The position numbers were made by a program, and so were the translations under genes. DNA of 64,000 nucleotides, taken from NCBI RefSeq assembly GCF_037076525.1, contig NZ_AP029018.1, positions 2,154,501 to 2,218,500 on the forward strand, given 5' to 3'. Under the pieces are notes generated by a model. That model saw only the letters and a program-made list of their open reading frames with translations, searched no databases and had not been told where the DNA came from. Source of the stretch: Selenomonas sp. TAMA-11512. Lineage in GTDB: Bacteria > Bacillota > Negativicutes > Selenomonadales > Selenomonadaceae. Below, piece by piece: positions 8,064 to 17,357 of this stretch. Each line of letters opens with the position of its first letter. Position 1 is the first letter of the stretch.

Positions 8064-10679
8064 TCACACAAGCTCTATGAGCGGTCTGCCCTTGCCGAGG
8101 AGCGCCGTGCGCTCGATGTCCGCTTCGGAAATATCGACGGCAAGGGAGAAATCCTCCACGAGAAGCTGGAGGACTTCTCCGGCTTTCATGCTGCCTTCCG
8201 GCAGGTTCCGGATGGCGAGCTTCAGGAGCAGGCTGCCGTCTCTGACCTCGCCCGCAAGGGAGATCAGAAAATCCTTGACGCGGATGTCTCGCGTCTTCTT
8301 CGGCGTCACGCGATGGAAGACGACATTGCCCGCGCGCCTGTAGCGGCGCAGCACTTCGTCAAACTCCGCCTGTGTTCCCGCGTAGGCGGCGGTAATCGCG
8401 TAGCGCGCCTCGTCGCACGCCGCCATGAGCGCTTCCGCCTTGCCCGTAAAGGGACGCAGGCGCAGGAGCTCGGCGCCCAGCGGAAGACAGGAGCGCAGGC
8501 GCTCAAAGACCTCGGGCTGCACAAGCGGCTTCGTGAGCTCGAAGTCCATGTACTCGGCGCGGCTCATGGTGCCGACGGCAAGCGCGGAACCGAAGTTGAT
8601 CTTGAGGTGCGGGTTGAATCCTTCGGAATACGCCGCAGGGAGGTTCGCGCGCCGAATCGCGCGGATGAAGAGCTCCGCGTAATCGAGGTGGGACAGGTAG
8701 CGAAGCTCTCTGCCCTTCGTGATCTCGGCGCGGTATTTGTACGTGACGTGCGGCGCCCCGTCCTGCTTCGGCACGGATTCTCTCTCCGCCTCTTCCCGCG
8801 CGCTCTTCGCGTCGTTCACGCGCTCCGCGTCCTCAATGTGATCTGTGACATGGACGCCGAGGGAGGGACAGACGCCGCACGCGGAGCAGGCGCTGCGCCG
8901 GCAGTCGACGGTCAGGCTCTCCGCGTATGCCTTTTTGCGCTCGCGGAGCAGGAACGCACGGGACACGCCGGGGCTCGTATGCTCCCAGGGAAACGATTCT
9001 TCGTCGCCGCGCGTGCGCTCGCTGTAGAAGGCGGGGTCGATGCCGCAGTCCGCGAACGCCTCCTGCCAGACTTCCTGCTTGAACTGATCCGACCATCCGT
9101 CGAACTTCGCGCCCTTTTTCCACGCCGTGTAAATGACATCGGAAAGCCGGCGGTCGCCGCGGGAGAGCGCCCCTTCGAGGACGCTTGCCCGCGCGTCGTG
9201 ATAGTTGAATGTAATCGACCGGTCCGTAATGGACTCTTTCAGCAGACGCTGGCGGCGCTCGAACTCCGCCTGCGGAATCTGTCCGAACCACTGGAACGGC
9301 GTATAGGGCTTCGGCACGAAGCAGGAGACGGAGACGGTGACCTTGACGCCGCGCCGGCCCTTCACTTCGGTGAACGCGTCGACGACCTTCTTCGTCAGCT
9401 CCGCGATGCCGCGGATATCGTCATCCGTCTCGGTCGGCAGCCCCATCATGAAGTAGAGCTTGACCTGCTTCCATCCATAGCGGAACGCGGCTTTGACGGA
9501 GCGGAGCAGATCCTCCTCCGTGACGCCCTTGTTGATGACATCTCTGAGGCGCTGCGTGCCCGCTTCGGGCGCGAAGGTGAGCCCGCTCTTTCGCACCTGC
9601 TGCATCTTGTGCGCCAGCTCGATGGAAAAGCTGTCGATGCGCAGGGAGGGCAGCGAGAAGCTGACCTTTTTCTCCGCCGCGTCACGCATCAGATTTGTGA
9701 CAAGCCCGTCGAGGCAGGAGTAGTCCGCCGAGGACAGCGACGTCAAGCTCATCTCGTTGTAGCCCGTGGAGTCGATGAGCTTCTTCGCCATCTCGCGCAG
9801 GTGCTCCGGACGGCGCTCGCGCACGGGGCGATACGCCATCCCCGCCTGACAGAAGCGGCAGCCGCGCGTACATCCGCGAAAGAGCTCGAGCATGATGCGG
9901 TCATGAACGACGCCGAGATACGGCACGACGGGCTTCTCTGGGAAGGGCGCCGCGTCCATATCGGCAATCGCGCGCCGATAGACTCTCGATCTGGCGTTCG
10001 CATGGAGCGGCACCACCGACTGCAATGTGCCGTCCCCGTGATACTTCACCTCGTAAAGGCTCGGCACATAGACGCCGTCAATCGCCGCGACGCGCTCGAG
10101 ATATCCGCGGCGTCCGCCGGGATAGCCCGCGTCCTTCCATGCGATGAGGGCTTCGGAGACTTCGACCGTAACCTCCTCTCCGTCGCCGAGGACGAAGAAG
10201 TCAAAGAAGTCCGCCGCCGGCTCCGGGTTGTAGACGCAGGGGCCGCCGCCGAGGACGAAGGGATCCGCCTCGGTGCGATCGCCCGCCCGGATCGGGATGC
10301 CCGCCAGGTCAAGCATGTTGAGCATCGTCGTGTGGAGCAGCTCGTATTGGAGGGAAAAGCCGAGGAGGTCAAACTGCTTGATCGCGGTCTTTGTCTCCAA
10401 GGAGTACAGGGGGATACGCCTCTCGCGCATCCGCTCTTCCATATCGAGCCACGGCGCGTAGACGCGCTCCGCAGCGATATCGTCATGCCCGTTCAGTATC
10501 TCATATAGAATTTTGAGGCCGAGATTGGACATGCCGACCTCATAGACGTCCGCCATAGCGAGCGCAAAGCGGACTTTGACAGCGCCGCCGTCCTTGACGA
10601 CGCTGTTCCACTCGCCGCCCGTGTAGCGCATCGGCTTTTCAACCTGCTGCAGGACGCTGTGCGGAATATCTATGTTCAT
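8064..10679 (-). CDS. Radical SAM protein of the TIGR03960 family fused to a DUF2344 (TIGR03936) domain
   Basis: An 871-residue fusion. The N-terminal part resembles a B12-binding-like domain (VYEVGMSNLGLKILYEIL), followed by a radical-SAM core with CTRGCRFCQAGMAYRP, whose three cysteines ligate the 4Fe-4S cluster. A second cluster CRRSACSACGVCPS near residue 610 suggests another metal site. The last 230 residues (KGRELRYLSHLDYAELFIRA) are a DUF2344 domain. These two families are often adjacent or fused next to rng and ribosomal genes, and a role in RNA or ribosome modification is suspected but unproven. The gap to rng is 28 bp. Confidence 0.88.
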   Translation of the reverse strand: MNIDIPHSVLQQVEKPMRYTGGEWNSVVKDGGAVKVRFALAMADVYEVGMSNLGLKILYEILNGHDDIAAERVYAPWLDMEERMRERRIPLYSLETKTAIKQFDLLGFSLQYELLHTTMLNMLDLAGIPIRAGDRTEADPFVLGGGPCVYNPEPAADFFDFFVLGDGEEVTVEVSEALIAWKDAGYPGGRRGYLERVAAIDGVYVPSLYEVKYHGDGTLQSVVPLHANARSRVYRRAIADMDAAPFPEKPVVPYLGVVHDRIMLELFRGCTRGCRFCQAGMAYRPVRERRPEHLREMAKKLIDSTGYNEMSLTSLSSADYSCLDGLVTNLMRDAAEKKVSFSLPSLRIDSFSIELAHKMQQVRKSGLTFAPEAGTQRLRDVINKGVTEEDLLRSVKAAFRYGWKQVKLYFMMGLPTETDDDIRGIAELTKKVVDAFTEVKGRRGVKVTVSVSCFVPKPYTPFQWFGQIPQAEFERRQRLLKESITDRSITFNYHDARASVLEGALSRGDRRLSDVIYTAWKKGAKFDGWSDQFKQEVWQEAFADCGIDPAFYSERTRGDEESFPWEHTSPGVSRAFLLRERKKAYAESLTVDCRRSACSACGVCPSLGVHVTDHIEDAERVNDAKSAREEAERESVPKQDGAPHVTYKYRAEITKGRELRYLSHLDYAELFIRAIRRANLPAAYSEGFNPHLKINFGSALAVGTMSRAEYMDFELTKPLVQPEVFERLRSCLPLGAELLRLRPFTGKAEALMAACDEARYAITAAYAGTQAEFDEVLRRYRRAGNVVFHRVTPKKTRDIRVKDFLISLAGEVRDGSLLLKLAIRNLPEGSMKAGEVLQLLVEDFSLAVDISEADIERTALLGKGRPLIELV

Positions 10680-10694
10680 GCTTCACCTTCTTTG

Positions 10695-10723
10695 ATAAAA
10701 ATCCCTCTCCTGAAAGGAGAGGG
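10695..10723 (-). terminator. Terminator downstream of rodA / candidate RNA
   Basis: Read on the minus strand, CCCTCTCC pairs with GGAGAGGG around a short loop and is followed by ATTTTTAT. It closes the long mre-min-rodA transcription direction before the radical-SAM gene. Confidence 0.85.
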
Positions 10724-10860
10724 TGTTCGCCGTAAGGGGGACGGACAAGCGCCGTCTCCCCTCTATCCTATGTCCGCCCGCGGGAGAACGGCTGCTCGCC
10801 GTTCGTCCACAGGCGGTGTTCGTTGGCGTCTCTGAACGCACGTTCATGCGCGCGGCGAAC
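10703..10860 (-). ncRNA. Candidate structured small RNA or long 3' UTR between rodA and the radical-SAM gene
   Basis: This 160-bp segment has no credible ORF. On the minus strand its ends pair perfectly (GTTCGCCG at 10853-10860 with CGGCGAAC at 10725-10732). It contains a strong internal hairpin, GAACGGC-loop-GCCGTTC, near 10796-10814, and it runs straight into the terminator at 10695-10723. A closed outer stem, internal helices and a terminal terminator are the layout of a stand-alone RNA such as a 6S-like RNA. The conserved 6S core was not recognised, so the class is open; a structured rodA 3' UTR is the alternative. Confidence 0.35.
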
Positions 10861-10900
10861 GATATTGTTTTTGGGAGGCGCGGATACGTTCCGCGCTTTC

Positions 10901-12004
10901 TCAGAACTGTAACCGCTGCTTTTTCATGTGTATATTCAAGAGGATCGTAATCGACAGTATATTCGTCGTCAGCGAGCTGATCCCGTAGCTCATCAGCGGC
11001 AGCGGTATGCCGGTGACGGGCATGATGCCTGTCGTCATGCCGACATTGACGAGGATGTGGAAGGCGAGCATCGAGGTGATCCCCGTCGCCAAGAGCCTGC
11101 CGAACGTATCGCTCGCGTCGCGCGCGATGATGATGCCGCGCCACAGAACGATGAGATAGAGCACGAGCAGGAAGGTCGCCCCGAAAAAGCCCATTTCCTC
11201 GCCGACGACGGCGAAGATGAAATCCGTATGATTCTCCGGCAGGAAGTTCAGCTGGCTCTGTGTCCCCTCAAAGAGACCTTTGCCGAAGAGCAGCCCGGAG
11301 CCGATCGCGATCTTGGACTGTATGATGTGATAGCCGGAGCCCAGCGGATCGACGGAGGGGTCCATGAAGACCTTGAGTCGCATCTTCTGGTAGTCCTTGA
11401 GGCCGTGCCACAGGAACGGCATCGCCGCAATCCCCGCCAAAAATCCGCCGGCGAGAATGCGCAGATTTACGCCCGAGACGAAGATCATGCCGAGAAAAAT
11501 AGCGATAAAGACGAGTGAGGTCCCCAGATCCGGCTGCTTCATGACAAGCAGGAACGGCACGCCGATGTAAGCGAGCAGAGGGAGGAGGTCGGAGAGCGTA
11601 TGCAGCTTCCCGACGCGCTCCTCGAGCATCGTCGCGAGGCAGATGATCATGATGATCTTCGAGAACTCCGACGGCTGTATCGCGATCGGCCCGAGCGCGA
11701 TCCATCGCTGCGCGCCGAGCGCCGACTGTCCGATGAGGAGGACGGCGAGCAGCATGACGAGGTTGAAGATGTAGAGGTTCTTCCCCTGCGCGTGGAGCGC
11801 CTTGTAGTCAAAGTTCATCAGCAGGGCGGCCAGTGCGATATTGAGGACGGCAAAGATGCCCTGCCGCATGACGAACCAGTAGCGGTCTCCGCCCTCGGCA
11901 TTGATGTGCGTCGCGCTGCCGATCGTGATCAGACTGATGACGATGATGGCAAGTGTCGCGACGATGAGGGTATAGTCCAGGCGCCGCAGCCAGCGTTTAT
12001 TCAC
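10901..12004 (-). CDS. rodA: Rod-shape SEDS glycosyltransferase RodA
   Basis: RodA is a SEDS-family polytopic membrane protein that polymerises lipid II glycan strands during elongation together with PBP2. The 367-residue product has about ten hydrophobic segments and starts MNKRWLRRLDYTLIVATLAI. The catalytic-loop aspartate region is MKQPDLGTSLVF, with the SEDS signatures AIQPSEFSKI and FIFAVVGEEMGFFG; the C-terminus has GIPLPLMSYGISSL. It is the last gene of the block containing its partner mrdA, with minCDE between them. Confidence 0.95.
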   Translation of the reverse strand: MNKRWLRRLDYTLIVATLAIIVISLITIGSATHINAEGGDRYWFVMRQGIFAVLNIALAALLMNFDYKALHAQGKNLYIFNLVMLLAVLLIGQSALGAQRWIALGPIAIQPSEFSKIIMIICLATMLEERVGKLHTLSDLLPLLAYIGVPFLLVMKQPDLGTSLVFIAIFLGMIFVSGVNLRILAGGFLAGIAAMPFLWHGLKDYQKMRLKVFMDPSVDPLGSGYHIIQSKIAIGSGLLFGKGLFEGTQSQLNFLPENHTDFIFAVVGEEMGFFGATFLLVLYLIVLWRGIIIARDASDTFGRLLATGITSMLAFHILVNVGMTTGIMPVTGIPLPLMSYGISSLTTNILSITILLNIHMKKQRLQF

Positions 12005-12050
12005 TTTGTCCCAGCCTCCTCATCGTATACGGCGCCTTGCATCCTTTCAC

Positions 12051-12317
12051 TTATCTCTTCGCTTTCATCTTGCTGACAGGGATGTTCGCGACGAGCGCAA
12101 CGGAATCCTGATCGTTCTCGAGACCGATCTCCATCTCCTGCTGATCAAATTCCATGTATTTTGAAATGACTTCAATGATGTCGTTCTTCAGATTTTCCAT
12201 GACCTCCGGCGACATGTTGGCGCGGTCGTGCATGAGCACGACGCGCAGGCGATCGGATGCAATCTGGCTCGAGGACTTTTCCGCTTTGCCGAAGATCTTT
12301 TTCAATGCTTCGATCAT
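12051..12317 (-). CDS. minE: Cell division topological specificity factor MinE
   Basis: MinE stimulates the MinD ATPase and drives Min oscillation. The 88-residue protein has the N-terminal amphipathic membrane-targeting and anti-MinCD helix (MIEALKKIFGKAEKSS, then ASDRLRVVLMHDRANMSPEVM) and the C-terminal dimerisation domain. The presence of MinE rather than DivIVA-based control fits diderm Firmicutes. The gene follows minD by 18 bp. Confidence 0.95.
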   Translation of the reverse strand: MIEALKKIFGKAEKSSSQIASDRLRVVLMHDRANMSPEVMENLKNDIIEVISKYMEFDQQEMEIGLENDQDSVALVANIPVSKMKAKR

Positions 12318-12335
12318 ATTCGTATCTCCTCTCCG

Positions 12336-13124
12336 TCAACCCTTGATTGCGTCTTTGAGTCGTGAGAACAGCCCCTTCTTCGGCGGTTCGATGAACGGGA
12401 CGTTCTCCTCTCCTTCGATGCGGCGGACGATGTTGCGATATGCTTGCCCCGCGAGGGAATCCTCCCAGACAACGACGGGCTCGCCGCGGTTTGCCGAGTC
12501 GATGACCTTCTCATCGTCCGGCACCTGGCCGATGCAGGGGATGGCCAGGATGTGATCGATCTGCTCCATGTCGAGCATCGTGCCTTCCTTGACAAGACCC
12601 GGACGTATACGGTTGACAATGAGCTTGATGTCCTTGCCGTCGGACTGCAGCTTGCCGATGATCTTATCCGCGTCCCGGACGGCCGAAACCTCCGGCATCG
12701 TGACGCAGATCGCCCAGTCGGCGGCGATGACGGCCGTCTCAAAGCCCTGCTCTATTCCCGCGGGGCAGTCGACGAGGATGTAATCGAACTCTTCCTTCAT
12801 CTCTTCGATGATCTCTTTCATCTGCTCCGGCTCAATGGCGGACTTATCCGCCACCTGCGAGGTCGGCAGCAGATAGAGATTCTCAAACTGCTTGTGCCGC
12901 ACAAGCGCCTGCGTATACGTGGCGCGCTTCTGCGCGACATCGACGAGCGTGTAGACGATGCGGCGCTCGAGCCCCAGCAGAAGGTCGAGATTGCGCAGAC
13001 CCGTATCGGTATCGACGAGCACGACCTTCCTGCCCGCCTTCGCGAGTCCCATGCCGATATTTGCCGTGGTCGTCGTCTTGCCGACGCCTCCCTTGCCCGA
13101 AGTGATTACGATAACCTGACTCAT
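12336..13124 (-). CDS. minD: Septum site-determining ATPase MinD
   Basis: MinD is a membrane-cycling ParA-family ATPase that recruits MinC to the poles. The 262-residue product has the deviant Walker A motif SGKGGVGKTTTTANIG at residues 9-24, the switch segments DTDTGLRNLDLLLG and ILVDCPAGIEQGF, and a C-terminal amphipathic membrane-targeting helix (KKGLFSRLKDAIKG). minC lies 7 bp upstream and minE 18 bp downstream, consistent with co-translation. Confidence 0.97.
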   Translation of the reverse strand: MSQVIVITSGKGGVGKTTTTANIGMGLAKAGRKVVLVDTDTGLRNLDLLLGLERRIVYTLVDVAQKRATYTQALVRHKQFENLYLLPTSQVADKSAIEPEQMKEIIEEMKEEFDYILVDCPAGIEQGFETAVIAADWAICVTMPEVSAVRDADKIIGKLQSDGKDIKLIVNRIRPGLVKEGTMLDMEQIDHILAIPCIGQVPDDEKVIDSANRGEPVVVWEDSLAGQAYRNIVRRIEGEENVPFIEPPKKGLFSRLKDAIKG

Positions 13125-13131
13125 ATATATC

Positions 13132-13788
13132 CTACCTTTCCAGAGGTTCGATTACGATATGTCCGTCCTTGATGGAGGCTTTCTCCGCTTTCTTCGGCTT
13201 CTCGACGTAGTCCGGAGCCTGCGCGATGAGGTCGGCAATGCGCACCTGCGTCGGCATGAGCTTATCCGCGATGATGAACGCATCCCGGTTTCCCCACGCG
13301 CCCGCGTGAACGACGCCCTGGCACACGCCTCTGATGTCGATGCTGCCGCCGGCGACGACTTCCGCGCCGGGGTTGACATTGCCCATGATGAGCACGGAGC
13401 CCTTCGTCTGAATCGCGTGGCCGCTGCGCACGGTCTTGTCGACGATCAGCATCTCGACCGCCTCGCCGGCGGCTGCGGCGGAGGCTGCCGGCTTATGCTT
13501 GCCGGCAGTTCCTGCCGATGCGGCGGCCGGCTTCGCCGTACGCCGGACCGGGTCGCTTTTCGGACGAAAGACGATGCCCGCCCGCTTGAAGAGCTCCGCC
13601 AATCTTCCCCATTCTTCCTCCGTGACGGTCTCACGGTCAAGCTCAATGGCGGTGCCGCGCTTGAAGGCGCCTGTGGAGAGTCGGTCGACAATCTCCTCTT
13701 CGACGGCGTCGAAGTCTTCCTTTGCCTCCGGATGGATGACGAGTAAGAGGCCGTCACCGATGCCTCTGATTTTAATCTTCTCTTTCAT
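13132..13788 (-). CDS. minC: Septum site-determining protein MinC
   Basis: MinC inhibits FtsZ assembly away from midcell. The 218-residue product has an N-terminal FtsZ-inhibitory domain (about 1-85), an Ala/Lys-rich linker (about 85-110) and a C-terminal right-handed beta-helix that binds MinD. The beta-helix carries the family pattern KTVRSGHAIQTKGSVLIMGN, then VNPGAEVVAGGSIDIRG and GVVHAGAWGN. It is the first of the minCDE set and lies downstream of mrdA, separated by a shortened copy of the interspersed repeat. Confidence 0.95.
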   Translation of the reverse strand: MKEKIKIRGIGDGLLLVIHPEAKEDFDAVEEEIVDRLSTGAFKRGTAIELDRETVTEEEWGRLAELFKRAGIVFRPKSDPVRRTAKPAAASAGTAGKHKPAASAAAAGEAVEMLIVDKTVRSGHAIQTKGSVLIMGNVNPGAEVVAGGSIDIRGVCQGVVHAGAWGNRDAFIIADKLMPTQVRIADLIAQAPDYVEKPKKAEKASIKDGHIVIEPLER

Positions 13789-13821
13789 ACGTTCTCTACC
13801 CTTTTTAGGAAATGTTGGATC

Positions 13822-13907
13822 AGGGAAACACGGATATGTGCAGCACAGCCGTCTTGGCGCATCTTTTCTACACCAATCGGACCGGCTTCCTTTTATCAGC
13901 GTTTCCT
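13822..13907 (-). repeat. Internally deleted copy (86 bp) of the interspersed repeat
   Basis: Both ends of the repeat are present (minus strand: AGGAAACGCTGATAAAA at the mrdA side, ATATCCGTGTTTCCCT at the other), but about 77 bp of the middle is gone, joining GGTGTAGA directly to AAAGATGCGCC. The lost part is the stem-loop core seen in the full copies. The first A of the element is the third base of the mrdA TGA stop. Confidence 0.85.
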
Positions 13908-15760
13908 CAGGATTTGCGGCGAATCGCCACTTCCTGCATGACAGCTTCCGTTTCCGGCGTCTTGAGGTTGAACGCCGCGTCTAAAATCTTCTTCGCGATC
14001 GGCACGGCCGACTGCGAGCCGAACCCGCCCTGCTCGACGACGACAGCGATGACGATCGTCGGGTTTTCCACGGGCGCGTAAGCGACAAACCAGCCGTGAT
14101 CCCGGCCGTGCGGATTTTCCGCCGTACCCGTCTTACTCGCGATCTTCACGGGATAGTTCGGCCCGAACTGCCCCGCCGCCGTGCCGTAGCTCGCCACGTC
14201 TTCCAAGCCCTGACGGACGACGGCGATGACCTCCGGCCGCACATCGAGCTTGCTCAGGAGCTCCGGCTTGAACTCCCGGATGATGTGCCCGTCGGCAGCC
14301 CGGATGCGGTTGACGAGGTGCGGCTTATATCGATTGCCGCCCGAGGCGATCTGCCCCATGATCATCGCCGCCTGCAACGGCGTTACGAGGTTAAAGCCCT
14401 GCCCGATCGCGGCGTCGAATGTCTCGGAGATATACCAGTCGTCCTCGTAGTTCGCCTTTTTATACGCCTTGGACGGCGCAAGTCCCTCGGACTCATAGGG
14501 CAGGTCGATGCCCGTCTTCTCCCCGACGCCGAACATGCGCGTGTACTTTTCGAGGAGATCGACGCCGAGCCGGTATCCCATCTCGTAGAAGTAGACATTG
14601 TCCGAGTGCGCCAGCGCCTGCACGAAGTTGATGGCTCCAAGCGCCTCGCCGCCGGCATTTGTCTTCGGGATGAGCCAATGATACCCGGGATCATATATGA
14701 TCTCCTGCGGCGTGACCTTTCCCTCCTCGAGTGCCGCCGTACCCGTGACGATCTTGAACGTCGAGCCCGGCGGATACTCGCCCGTAATCGCCTTGTTGTC
14801 CATCGGATGGTACGGGTTTTCGTTGATGGCCTTCCAATTCTTCTCGGAGATGCCGTTGACAAAGAAGTTGGGATCGAAGGACGGATTCGAGGCAAGGGCG
14901 AGCACCTCGCCCGTCTGCGGATTCATGACGACCGCCGCGGCTGCATGGGCGCCGATGGCTCCCAGCTGCTGCGCGATGGCGCGCTCCGCCGCAACCTGTA
15001 TCCTCGCGTCGATGGTAAGCTCGAGATCCGCCCCCGCGACGGGCGGCTGCGTGCCGAGGTTCTGCACGGGCTTGCCCGTGACATCGACCTCGACCTGCCG
15101 GCCGCCGTTGACGCCGCGGACATCCGTATCATAGACGCGTTCGAGGCCGAATTTCCCGATGATATCGCCCGACTTATAGCCCTGGTCCTTCTTGGCCTCC
15201 AGCTCCGCCTCGCTGATCTCGCTGACGTAGCCCAGCGCGTGCGCGCCCCATGTATGATAGATGTAGTCGCGGATCGGCTGCACCTCGACGATGACGCCCG
15301 GATAGAGCGAGCGCTGCTCTTCGAGAATCGTGACAAGCTCCGGACCGAGATCCTGCTTGATGCGTATCGGGTCAAGCCCCACGTGCGAGTCAATCTTCTT
15401 CTGTATCTCTTCCGCGGGAACCTGCAGCAGCACGGAGAGCCTGGACAATGTCTCCTTCGTCGGGGGCTCCGAGAGCGGCAGCAGCGACGCTGTGAAGCTC
15501 GGCCGATTCACGACGAGCGGCTCGCCGTTTCGGTCGTAAAAATTGCCGCGCGGCGCGACGCTCGGGATGATGCGGATGCGGTTTCCGTCCGCCAGCCGGG
15601 CATAGTAAGCGCCGTCGTAGACCTGCAGGTAGACAAGACGCACGATCAGCACGATGATGATGCCCGTCACAATCGCTCCGAGGATCCGCACGCGGCCCGT
15701 GTAGTCGTCTTCCGGTTCCGGTATAGGCACTCTTTGTGTCGGTACCTTATCCTTCCTCAC
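13907..15760 (-). CDS. mrdA: Penicillin-binding protein 2 (elongation transpeptidase)
   Basis: PBP2 cross-links peptidoglycan during side-wall growth, paired with RodA. The 617-residue product has a cytoplasmic N-terminus, one membrane anchor at about residues 27-50 (ILGAIVTGIIIVLIVRLVYL), a pedestal/dimerisation domain, and a class B transpeptidase domain. The catalytic motifs are STFK (in PPGSTFKIVTG), SDN (in ALAHSDNVYF) and KTG (in ASKTGTAENP). It is encoded after mreD with a 14-bp gap. Its stop codon is contiguous with a repeat element. Confidence 0.95.
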   Translation of the reverse strand: MRKDKVPTQRVPIPEPEDDYTGRVRILGAIVTGIIIVLIVRLVYLQVYDGAYYARLADGNRIRIIPSVAPRGNFYDRNGEPLVVNRPSFTASLLPLSEPPTKETLSRLSVLLQVPAEEIQKKIDSHVGLDPIRIKQDLGPELVTILEEQRSLYPGVIVEVQPIRDYIYHTWGAHALGYVSEISEAELEAKKDQGYKSGDIIGKFGLERVYDTDVRGVNGGRQVEVDVTGKPVQNLGTQPPVAGADLELTIDARIQVAAERAIAQQLGAIGAHAAAAVVMNPQTGEVLALASNPSFDPNFFVNGISEKNWKAINENPYHPMDNKAITGEYPPGSTFKIVTGTAALEEGKVTPQEIIYDPGYHWLIPKTNAGGEALGAINFVQALAHSDNVYFYEMGYRLGVDLLEKYTRMFGVGEKTGIDLPYESEGLAPSKAYKKANYEDDWYISETFDAAIGQGFNLVTPLQAAMIMGQIASGGNRYKPHLVNRIRAADGHIIREFKPELLSKLDVRPEVIAVVRQGLEDVASYGTAAGQFGPNYPVKIASKTGTAENPHGRDHGWFVAYAPVENPTIVIAVVVEQGGFGSQSAVPIAKKILDAAFNLKTPETEAVMQEVAIRRKS

Positions 15761-15774
15761 GTCTGCAAGCCTCC

Positions 15775-16281
15775 CTATTCATCCTTCGCCTTGATCTTTG
15801 CCTCCATCCACGAGGTCCCGCGATGTACGGGATACGTCAGCGCCAGATTCCATATCAGCATCGGAAACAGCACGCCGGCTGCGTGCGCAATGAGATGAAA
15901 ATGATACCCCAGCGCGTACATGACGCCATACGTCATTGCATAGCTGAACATCGTCGCCATCGTCACGGTCGTCACGGTCAGCAGAAAGGAATCCCGATAG
16001 ACGCCCTCCGACAGGTGACCGCAAAAGAAGGCAACGAGCATCTTCGCGCACGTGGCGACACCGAAGAACGTCCCCGTCGCGAGATCCGACAGGAGCCCGA
16101 CGGCAAACGCCGCCAGCACGCCCAAGCGCGGCCCCTTCAAAAAGCTGAAGGATATGACAAACAGCAGGAGCAGATCCGGCGCTATCCCGTGCCATGAGAA
16201 GAAGGGAAAAAACGAGGTCTGCATGACATACAAGAGGAGGACGTACACGCCCCACAGCCAGTTTTTCTTCGTTCGCATCAA
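15775..16281 (-). CDS. mreD: Rod shape-determining membrane protein MreD
   Basis: A 168-residue hydrophobic protein with five or six predicted membrane segments, beginning NWLWGVYVLLLYVMQTSFFP. Length and position after mreC identify MreD, which links MreC and the synthases RodA/PBP2. Its start overlaps the mreC stop codon (ATGA-type overlap at 16278-16281), indicating translational coupling. Sequence conservation in this family is low, so the identification rests largely on context. Confidence 0.9.
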   Translation of the reverse strand: MMRTKKNWLWGVYVLLLYVMQTSFFPFFSWHGIAPDLLLLFVISFSFLKGPRLGVLAAFAVGLLSDLATGTFFGVATCAKMLVAFFCGHLSEGVYRDSFLLTVTTVTMATMFSYAMTYGVMYALGYHFHLIAHAAGVLFPMLIWNLALTYPVHRGTSWMEAKIKAKDE

Positions 16282-17357
16282 CGGGCACCTGCCTGTCTCT
16301 GCGCTCCGGGCGCGGCCGGCGGCTGCTGTGCGCGAGCGCCGTTCGCGGCATTGGCTGCGGCCGCCTGCTGACGCGCCGCCTCCGCTGCCGCGGCTTCCGC
16401 GGCAGCCTTTTCAGCCTCCTCCTTGGCAGCCTTTTCCGCGGCGATGACGGCTGCCGGATCCGTCTCGGTGCCCGGCGTCTGCGGCGGCGGTGTCAAGGGC
16501 GCAGGAGGCGCCTCACGCGACGCCACGATGACGGCTACATCCTCCAGCTTTTGGAAGTCGACGGCCGCCTCTATGGAGGCGACCTTCAAAAGCCCGCCCT
16601 CATCGTTTTCCAGCTTCGATACCGTTCCGACGAGGATGCCCTTCGGATAGATGCCGCCGAAGCCCGACGTCACAATCGTATCGCCTTCCGCAATATCCGC
16701 CGCCTTCGGGATATTGATCATGCGAGGCGACACCGGGTCTCCGGGATTACCCTCGACGATGCCGGCGACTCTCGATTCCGGGCGCTGCACAAGCGTCCCC
16801 ACCGCGACGCGGGGATCGAGGATCAGGCGCACCTTGGACGAATACGGACCCGCCTCCGCGACGACGCCCACAAGCCCTTTTGCCGTAACAACCGGCATGT
16901 TTTCCTGCACGCCGTGCATCGTGCCGCGGTTGATGACGATCATCGCCGACCACGTCGCCGACTCTCTGCCGATGACGCGTGCCGTGACGATATCAAACTG
17001 GGCGGCTGTCTGCTTATAGTCCAGGAGGTCATGCAGCCTGGCATTCTCCGCCACGGCTTCCGCCGCACGCAGATTCTGTACGCGAAGCTCCTCGACCTCC
17101 CGGCGAAGCTGTGCATTCTGATCGTAGACGGCATAGATGTTCCACAGCCATTCTCTCGTCGAGGACAGTGTCTCCGCGACGTAGGAGACCGGCCTTTGGA
17201 AAGGCGAGGTCACAAGGGCGGCTGCCTGATTCAGAAGCGGCGAGCTGAAGCGCCCGCTTGCCGAGAAGAAAATCAGACAAAAGACAATAACGATCGCGAC
17301 AACGAAGAGCCATATCCTGCGATCGGGATCACCCTCATCACGTCGTATTCTGTTCAT
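16278..17357 (-). CDS. mreC: Rod shape-determining protein MreC
   Basis: MreC is a bitopic protein that organises the elongasome on the periplasmic side. The 359-residue product has an N-terminal membrane segment (IWLFVVAIVIVFCLIFF), a coiled coil at about 65-100 (NAQLRREVEELRVQNLRAAE), and the double beta-barrel core with GTMHGVQENMPVVTAKGLVG and SGFGGIYPKGILVG. The last 85 residues are an unusual Ala/Glu/Pro-rich low-complexity tail. The start codon directly follows the mreB stop. Confidence 0.95.
   Translation of the reverse strand: MNRIRRDEGDPDRRIWLFVVAIVIVFCLIFFSASGRFSSPLLNQAAALVTSPFQRPVSYVAETLSSTREWLWNIYAVYDQNAQLRREVEELRVQNLRAAEAVAENARLHDLLDYKQTAAQFDIVTARVIGRESATWSAMIVINRGTMHGVQENMPVVTAKGLVGVVAEAGPYSSKVRLILDPRVAVGTLVQRPESRVAGIVEGNPGDPVSPRMINIPKAADIAEGDTIVTSGFGGIYPKGILVGTVSKLENDEGGLLKVASIEAAVDFQKLEDVAVIVASREAPPAPLTPPPQTPGTETDPAAVIAAEKAAKEEAEKAAAEAAAAEAARQQAAAANAANGARAQQPPAAPGAQRQAGAR

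Noticed and set aside
8313-10508. 731-codon plus-strand open frame
   Set aside because: It is the antisense shadow of the radical-SAM gene; high GC keeps the opposite frame open. The arginine/histidine/aspartate-rich sequence has no domains.
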